Below are positions 1-6,283 of a stretch of 14,469 bases of DNA, one piece after another. Source of the stretch: Candidatus Methanophagales archaeon (GTDB taxonomy: Archaea > Halobacteriota > Syntropharchaeia > Alkanophagales > Methanospirareceae). The position numbers and the translations under genes were made by a program. The stretch spans positions 1-14,469 of the forward strand of contig JACGMN010000092.1 of assembly GCA_014061035.1 (NCBI GenBank). Direction: 5' to 3'. Positions within the stretch are counted from its first letter, which is position 1, and each line of letters opens with the position of its first letter. The notes beneath the pieces were generated by a model. That model was not told the origin of the DNA. It did no database searches and saw only the letters and a program-made list of their open reading frames with translations.

Positions 1-1734
1 CACTATTCCCCGCACATATTCGTCTGCATTGAGGTCTACCTCCGTAAATTCCAAGAACTTCGCTATTACATGCTCTTCAATCCTCCTCAACCCCTCCAGC
101 TTCCTCGCCTCCATCCTTAAAATGATCACCGGCGATGTGTTTGAACGGCGTATAAGCGCCCAACCCTTATCTGCTCTGAACTCGATCTTCACACCGTCTA
201 TATCCTCTCCTGCCTCATCAACCCTTCTCCTATAGCGATCCGGCTCATTTGCAGCAAGTTCGCGATAATAACCCTCTATTGCATCACTAATTCTCTCTTT
301 CTCATCATCGCTCACCACAGGTACCCTTATCTCTGGCGTATTTACATACCGGCTCAAGAAATCAGTCAGCATATTATCGACTACTGCTACTTCTACTTCC
401 GCTGATCTTCCGGATCCAGAATAGGGATGTGTCCGTAACCGTAACCGTAACTCGTCGACAATGAGCAATAAAAGCTCCGAGAATGCAAATACTGCATCGT
501 CTGAACGATTGTTCTTCGCGAAATAGACATGACCAGACATCTCACCGCCCGCTACTGCAGCAACTGCATCCATCTTCTCCTTGATGAACGAGAATCCGGT
601 CTTACACTCTACTGGAATTCCGCTGTTCTCTGTGATTATCTCACGGATCGCATCAGAGCATTTTATATCATAGACGATCTTTGCACGCGGATGCTCACGT
701 AAAATGTGCTTACAGAGCAGTGCAAGGATTTGTTCACCGATGATCATCCCTCCGCCTGGAGATACCGCACCTGCCCGGTCACCATCACAGTCGGAGGACA
801 GTCCAATCTGCGCTCCGGTCCTGGCCACTTCAGCATTCAGGTCTTTCAAGAACTCTGGTATTGTCGGATCAGGTAAGTGGTTCGGGAAATTCCCATCAGG
901 CTCGCTATAGAGCTCAAATACTTCTACACCCAGATCGCGGAATAACGGTGGTGCAATTACGCCTGTTGTTCCATTTCCAGCGTCATAAACGATCTTTAAA
1001 CCAGTTAATGGCTTTCTTCTCTCACATGGCAACTGCTCAATCTCCTCTCGAGCAGTCTGAAGTGCGGACTTCAGGCTGATCTCATTATAGAGTGCCTGTA
1101 ACGCAAGCTCTTCCCATCTCTCTCGCAGAATAATGTTCGCTCTAATCATATCCTGATATTCTGGCAGAACGTCCACTTCTTCAAGCTCGCCTCTAAGTCT
1201 ATAACTAAGACTAGGACCAGGAATGACATTGCCCTTGCCACCGGAAACGTCCAGAGAGCGCGAGCCAGCTTTGAACTGAGCTTCGAATTCACACGCATAA
1301 TGATACATCTCACGTATATGCGCTTCCGTAGTGCTCTCCGATCCAATACAGAACTTGAATCCGTTCCATTCCTTGTCAAGGTGGCTGCCTGTAACTTCAA
1401 CACCGCCATCTGCATCGAAGAACCATGTAGCAAAATACATCAGTGGCGTGGAGCTTACTTTCTCCTTGGGTGCTATGTCAATGACGTAGACTCCGCGGCT
1501 CCTAAGAGCGTTGATAAAGGCAGTTTTCATGCGCAACCCGCTATTCCGTACATCTTTCCCTACAACAACTCTGAATGCCTGCCCCGGTTCCTTACCACGA
1601 TACTTCCGCAGTAGCTCTACGTATGCCAGACCAGTTAAGTAACAGAAATCATCTGTAAGCTGAAACCCCGGATCTGCCTCGTCTGCAATACCCCTGATGT
1701 CATTCGCCCTATACACGGTCTTATCTATTATCAT
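1..1734 (-). CDS. Phosphomannomutase/phosphoglucomutase family protein (C-terminus cut by window edge)
   Basis: Cytosolic alpha-D-phosphohexomutase that moves phosphate between C1 and C6 of a hexose (mannose, glucose or glucosamine; the substrate cannot be told from sequence). I translated 578 codons from the ATG at 1734 to base 1 without a stop or frameshift. All four family signatures are present: the phosphoserine loop VTGSH (S117) followed by NGFKF, the metal loop DCDGDR (D315, D317, D319), the sugar-binding loop GGEMSGH (396-402) and the phosphate-binding loop RRSNTSP (529-535). The product is longer than the usual 450 or so residues; much of the excess lies between S117 and the metal loop (198 residues, versus roughly 140 in typical members by memory). 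Residues near 428-433 are an LRLRLR repeat encoded by a hexamer microsatellite. An array of 7-base repeats starts 12 bases upstream of the start codon, so the leader is probably long and repetitive. Confidence 0.93.
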   Translation of the reverse strand, partial: MIIDKTVYRANDIRGIADEADPGFQLTDDFCYLTGLAYVELLRKYRGKEPGQAFRVVVGKDVRNSGLRMKTAFINALRSRGVYVIDIAPKEKVSSTPLMYFATWFFDADGGVEVTGSHLDKEWNGFKFCIGSESTTEAHIREMYHYACEFEAQFKAGSRSLDVSGGKGNVIPGPSLSYRLRGELEEVDVLPEYQDMIRANIILRERWEELALQALYNEISLKSALQTAREEIEQLPCERRKPLTGLKIVYDAGNGTTGVIAPPLFRDLGVEVFELYSEPDGNFPNHLPDPTIPEFLKDLNAEVARTGAQIGLSSDCDGDRAGAVSPGGGMIIGEQILALLCKHILREHPRAKIVYDIKCSDAIREIITENSGIPVECKTGFSFIKEKMDAVAAVAGGEMSGHVYFAKNNRSDDAVFAFSELLLLIVDELRLRLRTHPYSGSGRSAEVEVAVVDNMLTDFLSRYVNTPEIRVPVVSDDEKERISDAIEGYYRELAANEPDRYRRRVDEAGEDIDGVKIEFRADKGWALIRRSNTSPVIILRMEARKLEGLRRIEEHVIAKFLEFTEVDLNADEYVRGIV

Positions 1735-1746
1735 TCTTCTCTACTC

Positions 1747-1802
1747 AGGTTCGGGGTTCAGGGTTCGCGGATCATGGATCATGGATCATGGATCATGGAT
1801 TC
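1747..1802. repeat. Heptamer tandem array, 8 units, upstream of the phosphohexomutase start
   Basis: Eight contiguous 7-base units: aggttcg, gggttca, gggttcg, cggatca, then tggatca three times, then tggattc. The period is exactly 7, with gradual drift from GGTTC-type to GGATCA-type units. It sits 12 bases upstream of the minus-strand ATG at 1734, so in the sense strand of that gene it reads as GATCC/GAACC repeats. Confidence 0.9.
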
Positions 1803-1810
1803 AGTATAAG

Positions 1811-1845
1811 TTTTGATATTTTGATTTTGGATTTTGAATTTTGAA
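1811..1845. repeat. AT-rich TTTTGRA repeats with near 7-base period
   Basis: Five units beginning at 1811, 1819, 1825, 1832 and 1839 (ttttgata, ttttga, ttttgga, ttttgaa, ttttgaa). Three have length 7 and two have length 8 and 6. The rotated form tggattt resembles the tggatca units of the adjacent array, which suggests a decayed or AT-drifted extension of it. Confidence 0.65.
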
Positions 1846-2014
1846 ATTGTTTAGTATTTACCCCACATTCCGCATATTTCATTATAAATTATAAATTACC
1901 CATATATTTAAGTTTATACCGGCCGCATACATAATCTTATATAGGATGTGCTCCATATCGAGTATTCATCTCAACGTTTATGCTCCTTCTTCGCTCATAG
2001 TCTGTTTCTGAAGA
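1846..2014. promoter_or_regulatory. AT-rich intergenic stretch with TATA-like boxes on both strands
   Basis: No convincing gene here. The stretch attataaattataaatta (1881-1898) is a 7-base repeat of attataa, about 2.5 copies. On the minus strand, tataaacttaaatatatg (about 1901-1918) and the attataa repeat are the best TATA-like candidates for the phosphohexomutase at 1734, implying a leader of about 120-150 bases through the heptamer arrays. On the plus strand, cttatatagg (1936-1945) could drive something toward 2015-2165. These assignments are inference from base composition and spacing only. Confidence 0.35.
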
Positions 2015-2034
2015 ATGACTGCGAAGCGTTTTGA

Positions 2035-2055
2035 TCAAACTTTCATAAAGTTTGA
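2035..2055. repeat. Perfect 9-bp hairpin with 3-base loop
   Basis: tcaaacttt and aaagtttga flank the loop cat. The stem is perfect. It lies about 95 bases beyond the leuS stop codon on the leuS sense side, so it could end or protect the leuS transcript, but no U-rich tract follows on either strand. It also lies inside a possible small reading frame on the plus strand (2015-2143). Confidence 0.6.
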
Positions 2056-2075
2056 CTGGATAATTGATAATTGCG

Positions 2076-2165
2076 ATGGTGATGATAATGGGTCTTGCAC
2101 TTATGATCTATGGCATAGCGGAGAAGAAGTTGCGCTATACTGAGAACCCTAACCAACATAAATAG
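2076..2165 (+). CDS. Possible 29-residue membrane peptide or gene remnant (speculative)
   Basis: ATG at 2076 opens a frame encoding MVMIMGLALMIYGIAEKKLR followed by YTENPNQHK; a TTG at 2064 would add LIIA in front. It has one hydrophobic segment followed by a basic patch, the look of a single-span membrane peptide or the end of a decayed membrane protein. It converges with leuS and overlaps its last codons by about 17 bases. There is no clear Shine-Dalgarno. A competing frame from ATG 2015 to 2143 would give a hydrophilic 42-residue peptide; the two cannot both be real without overlap. I do not recognise either. Confidence 0.15.
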   Translation: MVMIMGLALMIYGIAEKKLRYTENPNQHK

Positions 2166-5100
2166 CAGGCTTAAGAGGAATAGCAAACTTCTTCTTCCCT
2201 TTCGGGTCGTGCTCCTCGTTTATTCCTATTTCACATCCGAACTCCTTCGCCAGATATGCTTTCTCACGTCTCAGAATCTCTGTCTCATTCAGCTCAAAAT
2301 ATTCGAGCTTGCTCCTACTCTTACCCTTACTATTTATCAACTGCTTTACAAAGCTCACCGTCTCTGTACGCTTGCTTTTATCCTTCTGTATCTTCATAGC
2401 TTCTTTTATCTTATCCTTGTCAGCGATCTCGCGCACTGCTTTGAATAGTTCACATTTCCATCTCTCTGTCTCTGCATCCGCAGTATATATGTATATTTTA
2501 TTTGGTGTGATCCTCGTTATCTTCAGTATTTCCTGCACATCCTCAACTAAAGAGACCAGATACTCCTCCTCTCGCTCTACCTTCTCATCGATAAACTTCA
2601 GTTTAATACCTGGCAGCGCCTGCCGCGAGATAAACGTCTCCTTCTCCTTCTCCTGATCCATATCCATATCCCTATCCTTATCCCTATCCCGGAGCTTCAG
2701 CTTATGCCAGAGCTCTTCACATATATGCGGAACTATTGGCGATAGAATTATTAGCCAGTCCTCCAGTATGTTTCTAACGATCCTTCTCCTCCGTTCTACG
2801 CTCTCACGCTTCTCGTAATACTTCAAGTCGTTCATCAGGTTGAATACCATGTTTATCCCGGCTTCGCGTATTCTGAAGCCGTCAAACCATTCGATAGACT
2901 CCTGTAGCCGCCGGTAAAACTTTGAGAGCAACCATCTATCAGTATGCGTAAACTCATATTCTTCTAAAGCATCAGCATCAGCTTCAACTCCAGCTCCAGC
3001 TCCAGCTCCAGCTCCCGTTCCCGTTTCGATGCTCTCATCGAATATCGTGATCAAAGCATTAAATCTTCTACGCAGTGCATCTATATCCTGCTCACGCCAA
3101 TTGGAGAGAGTGTCGAAATCTGCATTGAGTGCACAATAGAGTCTGTATAAGTCCACACCGTACAGCTTTGAGACGTGTGCCAGTGGAATGACATTTCCCT
3201 TACTCTTTGATATCTTCTGCCCTTCTCTAGTCATCAGCTCACTCAAAGTTATCGCTATAGGCCAGTGGCGGGCGGGAAATATCGCTGCATGATGCATCAA
3301 GAAGAAGACCAGGTGGTTCGAGAGGTGTGGTGGCGCCGTGTGACGCAGGTCATTCGGATACCAATATTCAAACTCTTTCCTTAGCCGGTTCAAAATATCT
3401 ACGCTAATCTGTACCGGTAGCTCCTTCGCCACGTTCTCGGCATTGGCATTGTTAAGTCCTGGTCCCAGTCCCAAGAAGATATAATCAAAGAACGCTTCTT
3501 CTAAGGCGTCAACAGGCACGTCTCTGAGTTGATGAGCTATTGTGTACATCGCCATGTAAATGGTAGAATCACTCAACGATTCAATTATCCAACCTTTTTC
3601 AAACGGAAATTGTGTACCTAAACCACGTCTCCTTGCACAGGGTCTAAGCGTCAACCAATCAATAATCTCGTGCATATACGCCTTATATTTCTCTGGATAG
3701 AACGTCATATCTCCAACGAGTTTATGCCCGGAATCCTTCCACCGCATATCTCTGTAATCGATAAACCACTGGTCCTGTAAAACTGCAACGATTACTTTCC
3801 CGCCAGTTCTCGTCACCGCTTTCCGCGAGGTCTCGTAGAATATCTCAGCCATATTCAACCAGGTCTTAACCTCGTCCTTGATTGCTGCGATTTTAAGACC
3901 TTTAAAATCCTTACACTTCTCATTCAGTACACCGCGATAAAATTCGTCCTTATAGAGAATCTGTGTTGCTTCTTCCAACCGCGCATCATTCGCGTCCTTG
4001 ATCCCCATCTTTTTACAAATCTCTCTCGCCGGAAACTCGTATTGCTCATACCCTTCAATCTCTATTATCTTTATAGGTTCTGGTACAGGTACAGGTACAA
4101 CTCCAACTCCAACTCTTTCCCTCTTTCTCAGGTCTTCCAAACCAATGTAATCGTAAGGAGCATGCGCAGGAACAGAATAGACCAGTCCTGTGCCGACATC
4201 TGTGTCAACGAAGCTTGCAGGAAGAATGGGAATTTCTCTATCAGCCACAGGCTCTTTGACCTGCTTCCACAGCAGTGCATTACCATCTATCTCTGTTCCT
4301 TCCCCTTCCCCTTCTAAAATTTTAACGTCCTCGCGTTGATAGCTCAATTTCTCCAACGCCTCCTTAGACATAATCCAGAATTCGTCCCCGACTTTAACGT
4401 TGACGTATCTCGCATCAGGATTTACCCATAGATTAGTAACACCGAATATTGTCTCTGGACGTAGCGTCGCTGCGATTAAGTAAGTATTCGAGGTATCTTG
4501 ATCTTGATCTTGATCTTGATCAGAAAGTTTGAACTTTATCGCTGTATATTCAACTACTGATACCTTATCTATATCGCCTTCTTCGATGTCATCCTCGCCG
4601 ACCGCACAACCATCTTCGATAGAGAATGTAATAGGATATTTCCCTCTTTTTATAGCTCCAATTTCATAAAGCTTCTTGAACTGCCATTCGATGAACTTCT
4701 TGTAGAATGGCTCAGTCGTATTGAACTTTCTTCTCCAATCTATGGAATAACCCATCATCTTAAAGTCCGCGGCTATCTGTTCAGCGAAGAAATCTGCAAC
4801 AATCTCTGGTTTATCAAACGTCTTGACTATTGCCTCAACTCGTTCTGGATCAGGATCAGCATCTGCATCTGCATCTGCATAAATCGCGACATAGTCCTTG
4901 TATCGTTCTATTACCTCTTCCTCACCCTTCGCAATCCCGTCTGCGATCGCTAAGATTGGCGTTCCCGTAACATGAAACCCCATAGGAAAGAGCACGTTAT
5001 AGCCCTGCAATCGCTTAAATCTCGCAATTATATCTGCTATTGTATATGTTCTTCCATGACCTATATGTAGCGGTCCGGATGCGTACGGGTACGGTACGGT

Positions 5101-5229
5101 CAGAAAGAACTTTTTCTTTTGATCCTGATCAATTTCACTTTCAGTTTCAATCTCAGCATCAGCATAAAATATTTTTTCTTCTTCCCATCTCCGCTGCCAT
5201 TTCTTCTCTATTTCACTGTACTTATACAT
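2149..5229 (-). CDS. leuS: Leucyl-tRNA synthetase, archaeal/eukaryotic type
   Basis: Class I aminoacyl-tRNA synthetase that attaches leucine to tRNA-Leu in the cytosol. The Rossmann signature HIGH is at 55-58 (LHIGHG) and the KMSKS loop is KISKS at 672-676. The CP1 editing domain includes the threonine-discriminating TLRPETIFG segment near 254-262. A block typical of archaeal LeuRS (GLGTQFPFEKGWIIESLSDS, then TIYMAMYTIAH) is present. The length of 1026 residues is somewhat above the usual 950 or so because of dipeptide-repeat insertions near 117-128 (DA/DP), 237-245 (DQ), 305-310 (EG), 372-384 (VG/VP), 737-754 (GT/GA, then DA) and 847-858 (DR/DK/DM). All lie between conserved blocks and the frame is intact throughout, so the enzyme should be functional. 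The start at 5229 fits the MYKYSEIEKKWQ N-terminus of the family and leaves only 42 bases to the divergent argF, implying a leaderless or nearly leaderless mRNA. Confidence 0.97.
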   Translation of the reverse strand: MYKYSEIEKKWQRRWEEEKIFYADAEIETESEIDQDQKKKFFLTVPYPYASGPLHIGHGRTYTIADIIARFKRLQGYNVLFPMGFHVTGTPILAIADGIAKGEEEVIERYKDYVAIYADADADADPDPERVEAIVKTFDKPEIVADFFAEQIAADFKMMGYSIDWRRKFNTTEPFYKKFIEWQFKKLYEIGAIKRGKYPITFSIEDGCAVGEDDIEEGDIDKVSVVEYTAIKFKLSDQDQDQDQDTSNTYLIAATLRPETIFGVTNLWVNPDARYVNVKVGDEFWIMSKEALEKLSYQREDVKILEGEGEGTEIDGNALLWKQVKEPVADREIPILPASFVDTDVGTGLVYSVPAHAPYDYIGLEDLRKRERVGVGVVPVPVPEPIKIIEIEGYEQYEFPAREICKKMGIKDANDARLEEATQILYKDEFYRGVLNEKCKDFKGLKIAAIKDEVKTWLNMAEIFYETSRKAVTRTGGKVIVAVLQDQWFIDYRDMRWKDSGHKLVGDMTFYPEKYKAYMHEIIDWLTLRPCARRRGLGTQFPFEKGWIIESLSDSTIYMAMYTIAHQLRDVPVDALEEAFFDYIFLGLGPGLNNANAENVAKELPVQISVDILNRLRKEFEYWYPNDLRHTAPPHLSNHLVFFLMHHAAIFPARHWPIAITLSELMTREGQKISKSKGNVIPLAHVSKLYGVDLYRLYCALNADFDTLSNWREQDIDALRRRFNALITIFDESIETGTGAGAGAGAGVEADADALEEYEFTHTDRWLLSKFYRRLQESIEWFDGFRIREAGINMVFNLMNDLKYYEKRESVERRRRIVRNILEDWLIILSPIVPHICEELWHKLKLRDRDKDRDMDMDQEKEKETFISRQALPGIKLKFIDEKVEREEEYLVSLVEDVQEILKITRITPNKIYIYTADAETERWKCELFKAVREIADKDKIKEAMKIQKDKSKRTETVSFVKQLINSKGKSRSKLEYFELNETEILRREKAYLAKEFGCEIGINEEHDPKGKKKFAIPLKPAIYVG
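2656..2691 (-). repeat. Hexamer microsatellite in leuS (DR/DK/DM)
   Basis: Six in-frame 6-base units on the plus strand: atccat, atccat, atccct, atcctt, atccct, atcccg. They encode alternating Asp with Arg, Lys or Met. A second short run of ttctcc (2642-2653) next to it encodes EKEKE. Confidence 0.85.
2969..3022 (-). repeat. Hexamer microsatellite in leuS (DA then GA/GT)
   Basis: Nine 6-base units on the plus strand: gcatca twice, gcttca, actcca, gctcca three times, gctccc, gttccc. They drift from Asp-Ala to Gly-Ala to Gly-Thr coding without breaking frame. Confidence 0.88.
4082..4115 (-). repeat. Paired hexamer microsatellites in leuS (VP and VG)
   Basis: Three ggtaca units (4082-4099) are directly followed by actcca, actcca, actc (4100-4115), encoding VGVGV then VPVPVP in the sense direction. 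A nearby cttccc run (about 4298-4313) encodes EGEGEG. Confidence 0.85.
4496..4521 (-). repeat. Hexamer microsatellite in leuS (DQ)
   Basis: Four perfect tcttga units followed by a partial one, encoding DQDQDQDQ inside the editing-domain region of LeuRS. Confidence 0.88.
4847..4880 (-). repeat. Hexamer microsatellite in leuS (DA/DP)
   Basis: Two ggatca units followed by three gcatct units and a partial one, encoding the alternating Asp-Ala/Asp-Pro stretch near residues 117-128. Confidence 0.88.
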
Positions 5230-5271
5230 AATAATTTAATAATCATATTTCCATTTTATTTATCAATTAGT
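5230..5271. promoter_or_regulatory. Compact divergent promoter region for leuS and argF
   Basis: Only 42 bases separate the two divergent start codons. On the plus strand tttaataat (5236-5244) lies 28-36 bases before the argF ATG. On the minus strand ataaataaaat (5253-5263) lies 24-34 bases before the leuS ATG. Both match the usual archaeal TATA-to-start distance for leaderless mRNAs, and neither start has a Shine-Dalgarno in the gap. The two TBP sites are about 10-20 bases apart, so the promoters probably interfere. Confidence 0.6.
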
Positions 5272-6225
5272 ATGGATAAGGATTTCATCTCGATATTTGA
5301 TCTCTCACACGTGGAGATAGAAGCGATAGTTGAAAGAGCTGTAGCACTCAAACGCGAGCGAAACGAGCGAAGAAGCCAGCAAAGCAAACGAAAAGGAGCG
5401 CAGGGTCTCAAAGCGCGGCGAGATGAGTGTATAGAGAAGACGTTAGCACTGATCTTTGAGAAACCGTCTACACGTACATACGTCTCCTTTGCCGTGGCGA
5501 TTACGGAATTAGGCGGCAATGTGCTCAGTTTGAACTGGAACGAGATCCAATTAGGACGCGACGAACGAATACGTGAGACGGCAAGGGTCTTTTCTTCTTA
5601 CGTAGACGCGGTCATGATACGAGCATTCCGGCATGCTACGGTAGCGGAGTTTGCACGCTATGCCTCGATTCCCGTGATAAACGGCTTGACCGATTTTGAA
5701 CATCCCTGTCAGATACTGGCAGATATGATGACGATAAAGGAGTATAAGCAAAAATTTAATGGTCTTACTATTGCGTGGTTCGGAGATGGGAATAATGTCT
5801 GCAACTCGCTCATCGGCGGTGCGGCGATTACCGGGATGAATATCCGTATCGCGACTCCACCTGGCTACGAGCCTGACGGAGGGATAGTCGAGAAAGCTAA
5901 AAAAATGGACTGCGGCGAGGTGTTAATCACGGCAGATGTAGAAGAAGCTGCGGCTGATGCCGATGTGTTGTATACCGATGTATGGGTATCGATGGGGGAC
6001 GAGGCAGAGCAGGAGCAACGAAGAAAGGATCTCCGTAATTATCAGCTCAACGAGGATTTAATTGACTGTGCGGCTGAAGACGCGATAATAATGCACTGCA
6101 TGCCGGTTCACATAGGTGATGAGATGACCGAGGCAGTAATGTATTCCAGCAACTCTGTGATCTTCGAGCAAGCAGAAAACAGGCTCCATGCACAGAAGGC
6201 GCTTCTGCTACACCTCTGGGGGTAG
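5272..6225 (+). CDS. argF: Ornithine carbamoyltransferase
   Basis: Transfers the carbamoyl group from carbamoyl phosphate to ornithine, giving citrulline in arginine synthesis (cytosolic). The product has 317 residues, close to family length. Motifs: the carbamoyl-phosphate loop FEKPSTRT (62-69), HPCQ (145-148), the ornithine-binding DVWVSMGD (236-243), HCMP (275-278) and the C-terminal ENRLHAQKA (302-310). DVWVSMG and HPCQ favour ornithine over aspartate transcarbamylase. The ATG at 5272 fits the family N-terminus MDKDFISIFDLS; the frame stays open upstream into antisense leuS, which I read as chance. Oddities: a basic insertion near 28-50 (RERNERRSQQSKRKG), Tyr70 where the STRTR loop normally has Arg, Ala74 where SFE normally has Glu, and Ile281 where many homologues have Arg (HxG region). 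The core substrate residues are kept, so activity is likely. Confidence 0.93.
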   Translation: MDKDFISIFDLSHVEIEAIVERAVALKRERNERRSQQSKRKGAQGLKARRDECIEKTLALIFEKPSTRTYVSFAVAITELGGNVLSLNWNEIQLGRDERIRETARVFSSYVDAVMIRAFRHATVAEFARYASIPVINGLTDFEHPCQILADMMTIKEYKQKFNGLTIAWFGDGNNVCNSLIGGAAITGMNIRIATPPGYEPDGGIVEKAKKMDCGEVLITADVEEAAADADVLYTDVWVSMGDEAEQEQRRKDLRNYQLNEDLIDCAAEDAIIMHCMPVHIGDEMTEAVMYSSNSVIFEQAENRLHAQKALLLHLWG

Positions 6226-6244
6226 GGGTTCAGGGTTCTACCCC
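6219..6244 (+). terminator. Hairpin at the argF stop, built around two heptamer units
   Basis: ggggtag (6219-6225, ending in the argF TAG stop) and ctacccc (6238-6244) are perfect 7-base complements. The loop contains gggttca and gggttct (6226-6239), the same 7-base unit seen in other gaps. The sequence after it is T-rich (ttatcttatccttatttatg), so it may end the argF transcript. Fourteen bases here (6225-6238) are identical to 1753-1766. Confidence 0.5.
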
Positions 6245-6283
6245 GCGTAGTTATCTTATCCTTATTTATGCTGTTATTTTAGA

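Noticed and set aside
1146..1614. Overlapping reading frames inside the phosphohexomutase gene (both strands)
   Set aside because: The minus-strand frame of the phosphohexomutase is intact with all catalytic motifs; the others show no recognisable protein features.
2209..2656. Hydrophobic plus-strand frames opposite leuS
   Set aside because: They are antisense shadows of Lys/Glu/Ile-rich coding sequence, which reads as Leu/Phe/Ser on the other strand.
5119..5271. N-terminal extension of ArgF upstream of 5272
   Set aside because: The frame is open but runs antisense through the leuS start, encodes a Phe/Ser/Ile-rich tract unlike any carbamoyltransferase, and ATG 5272 fits the family N-terminus.
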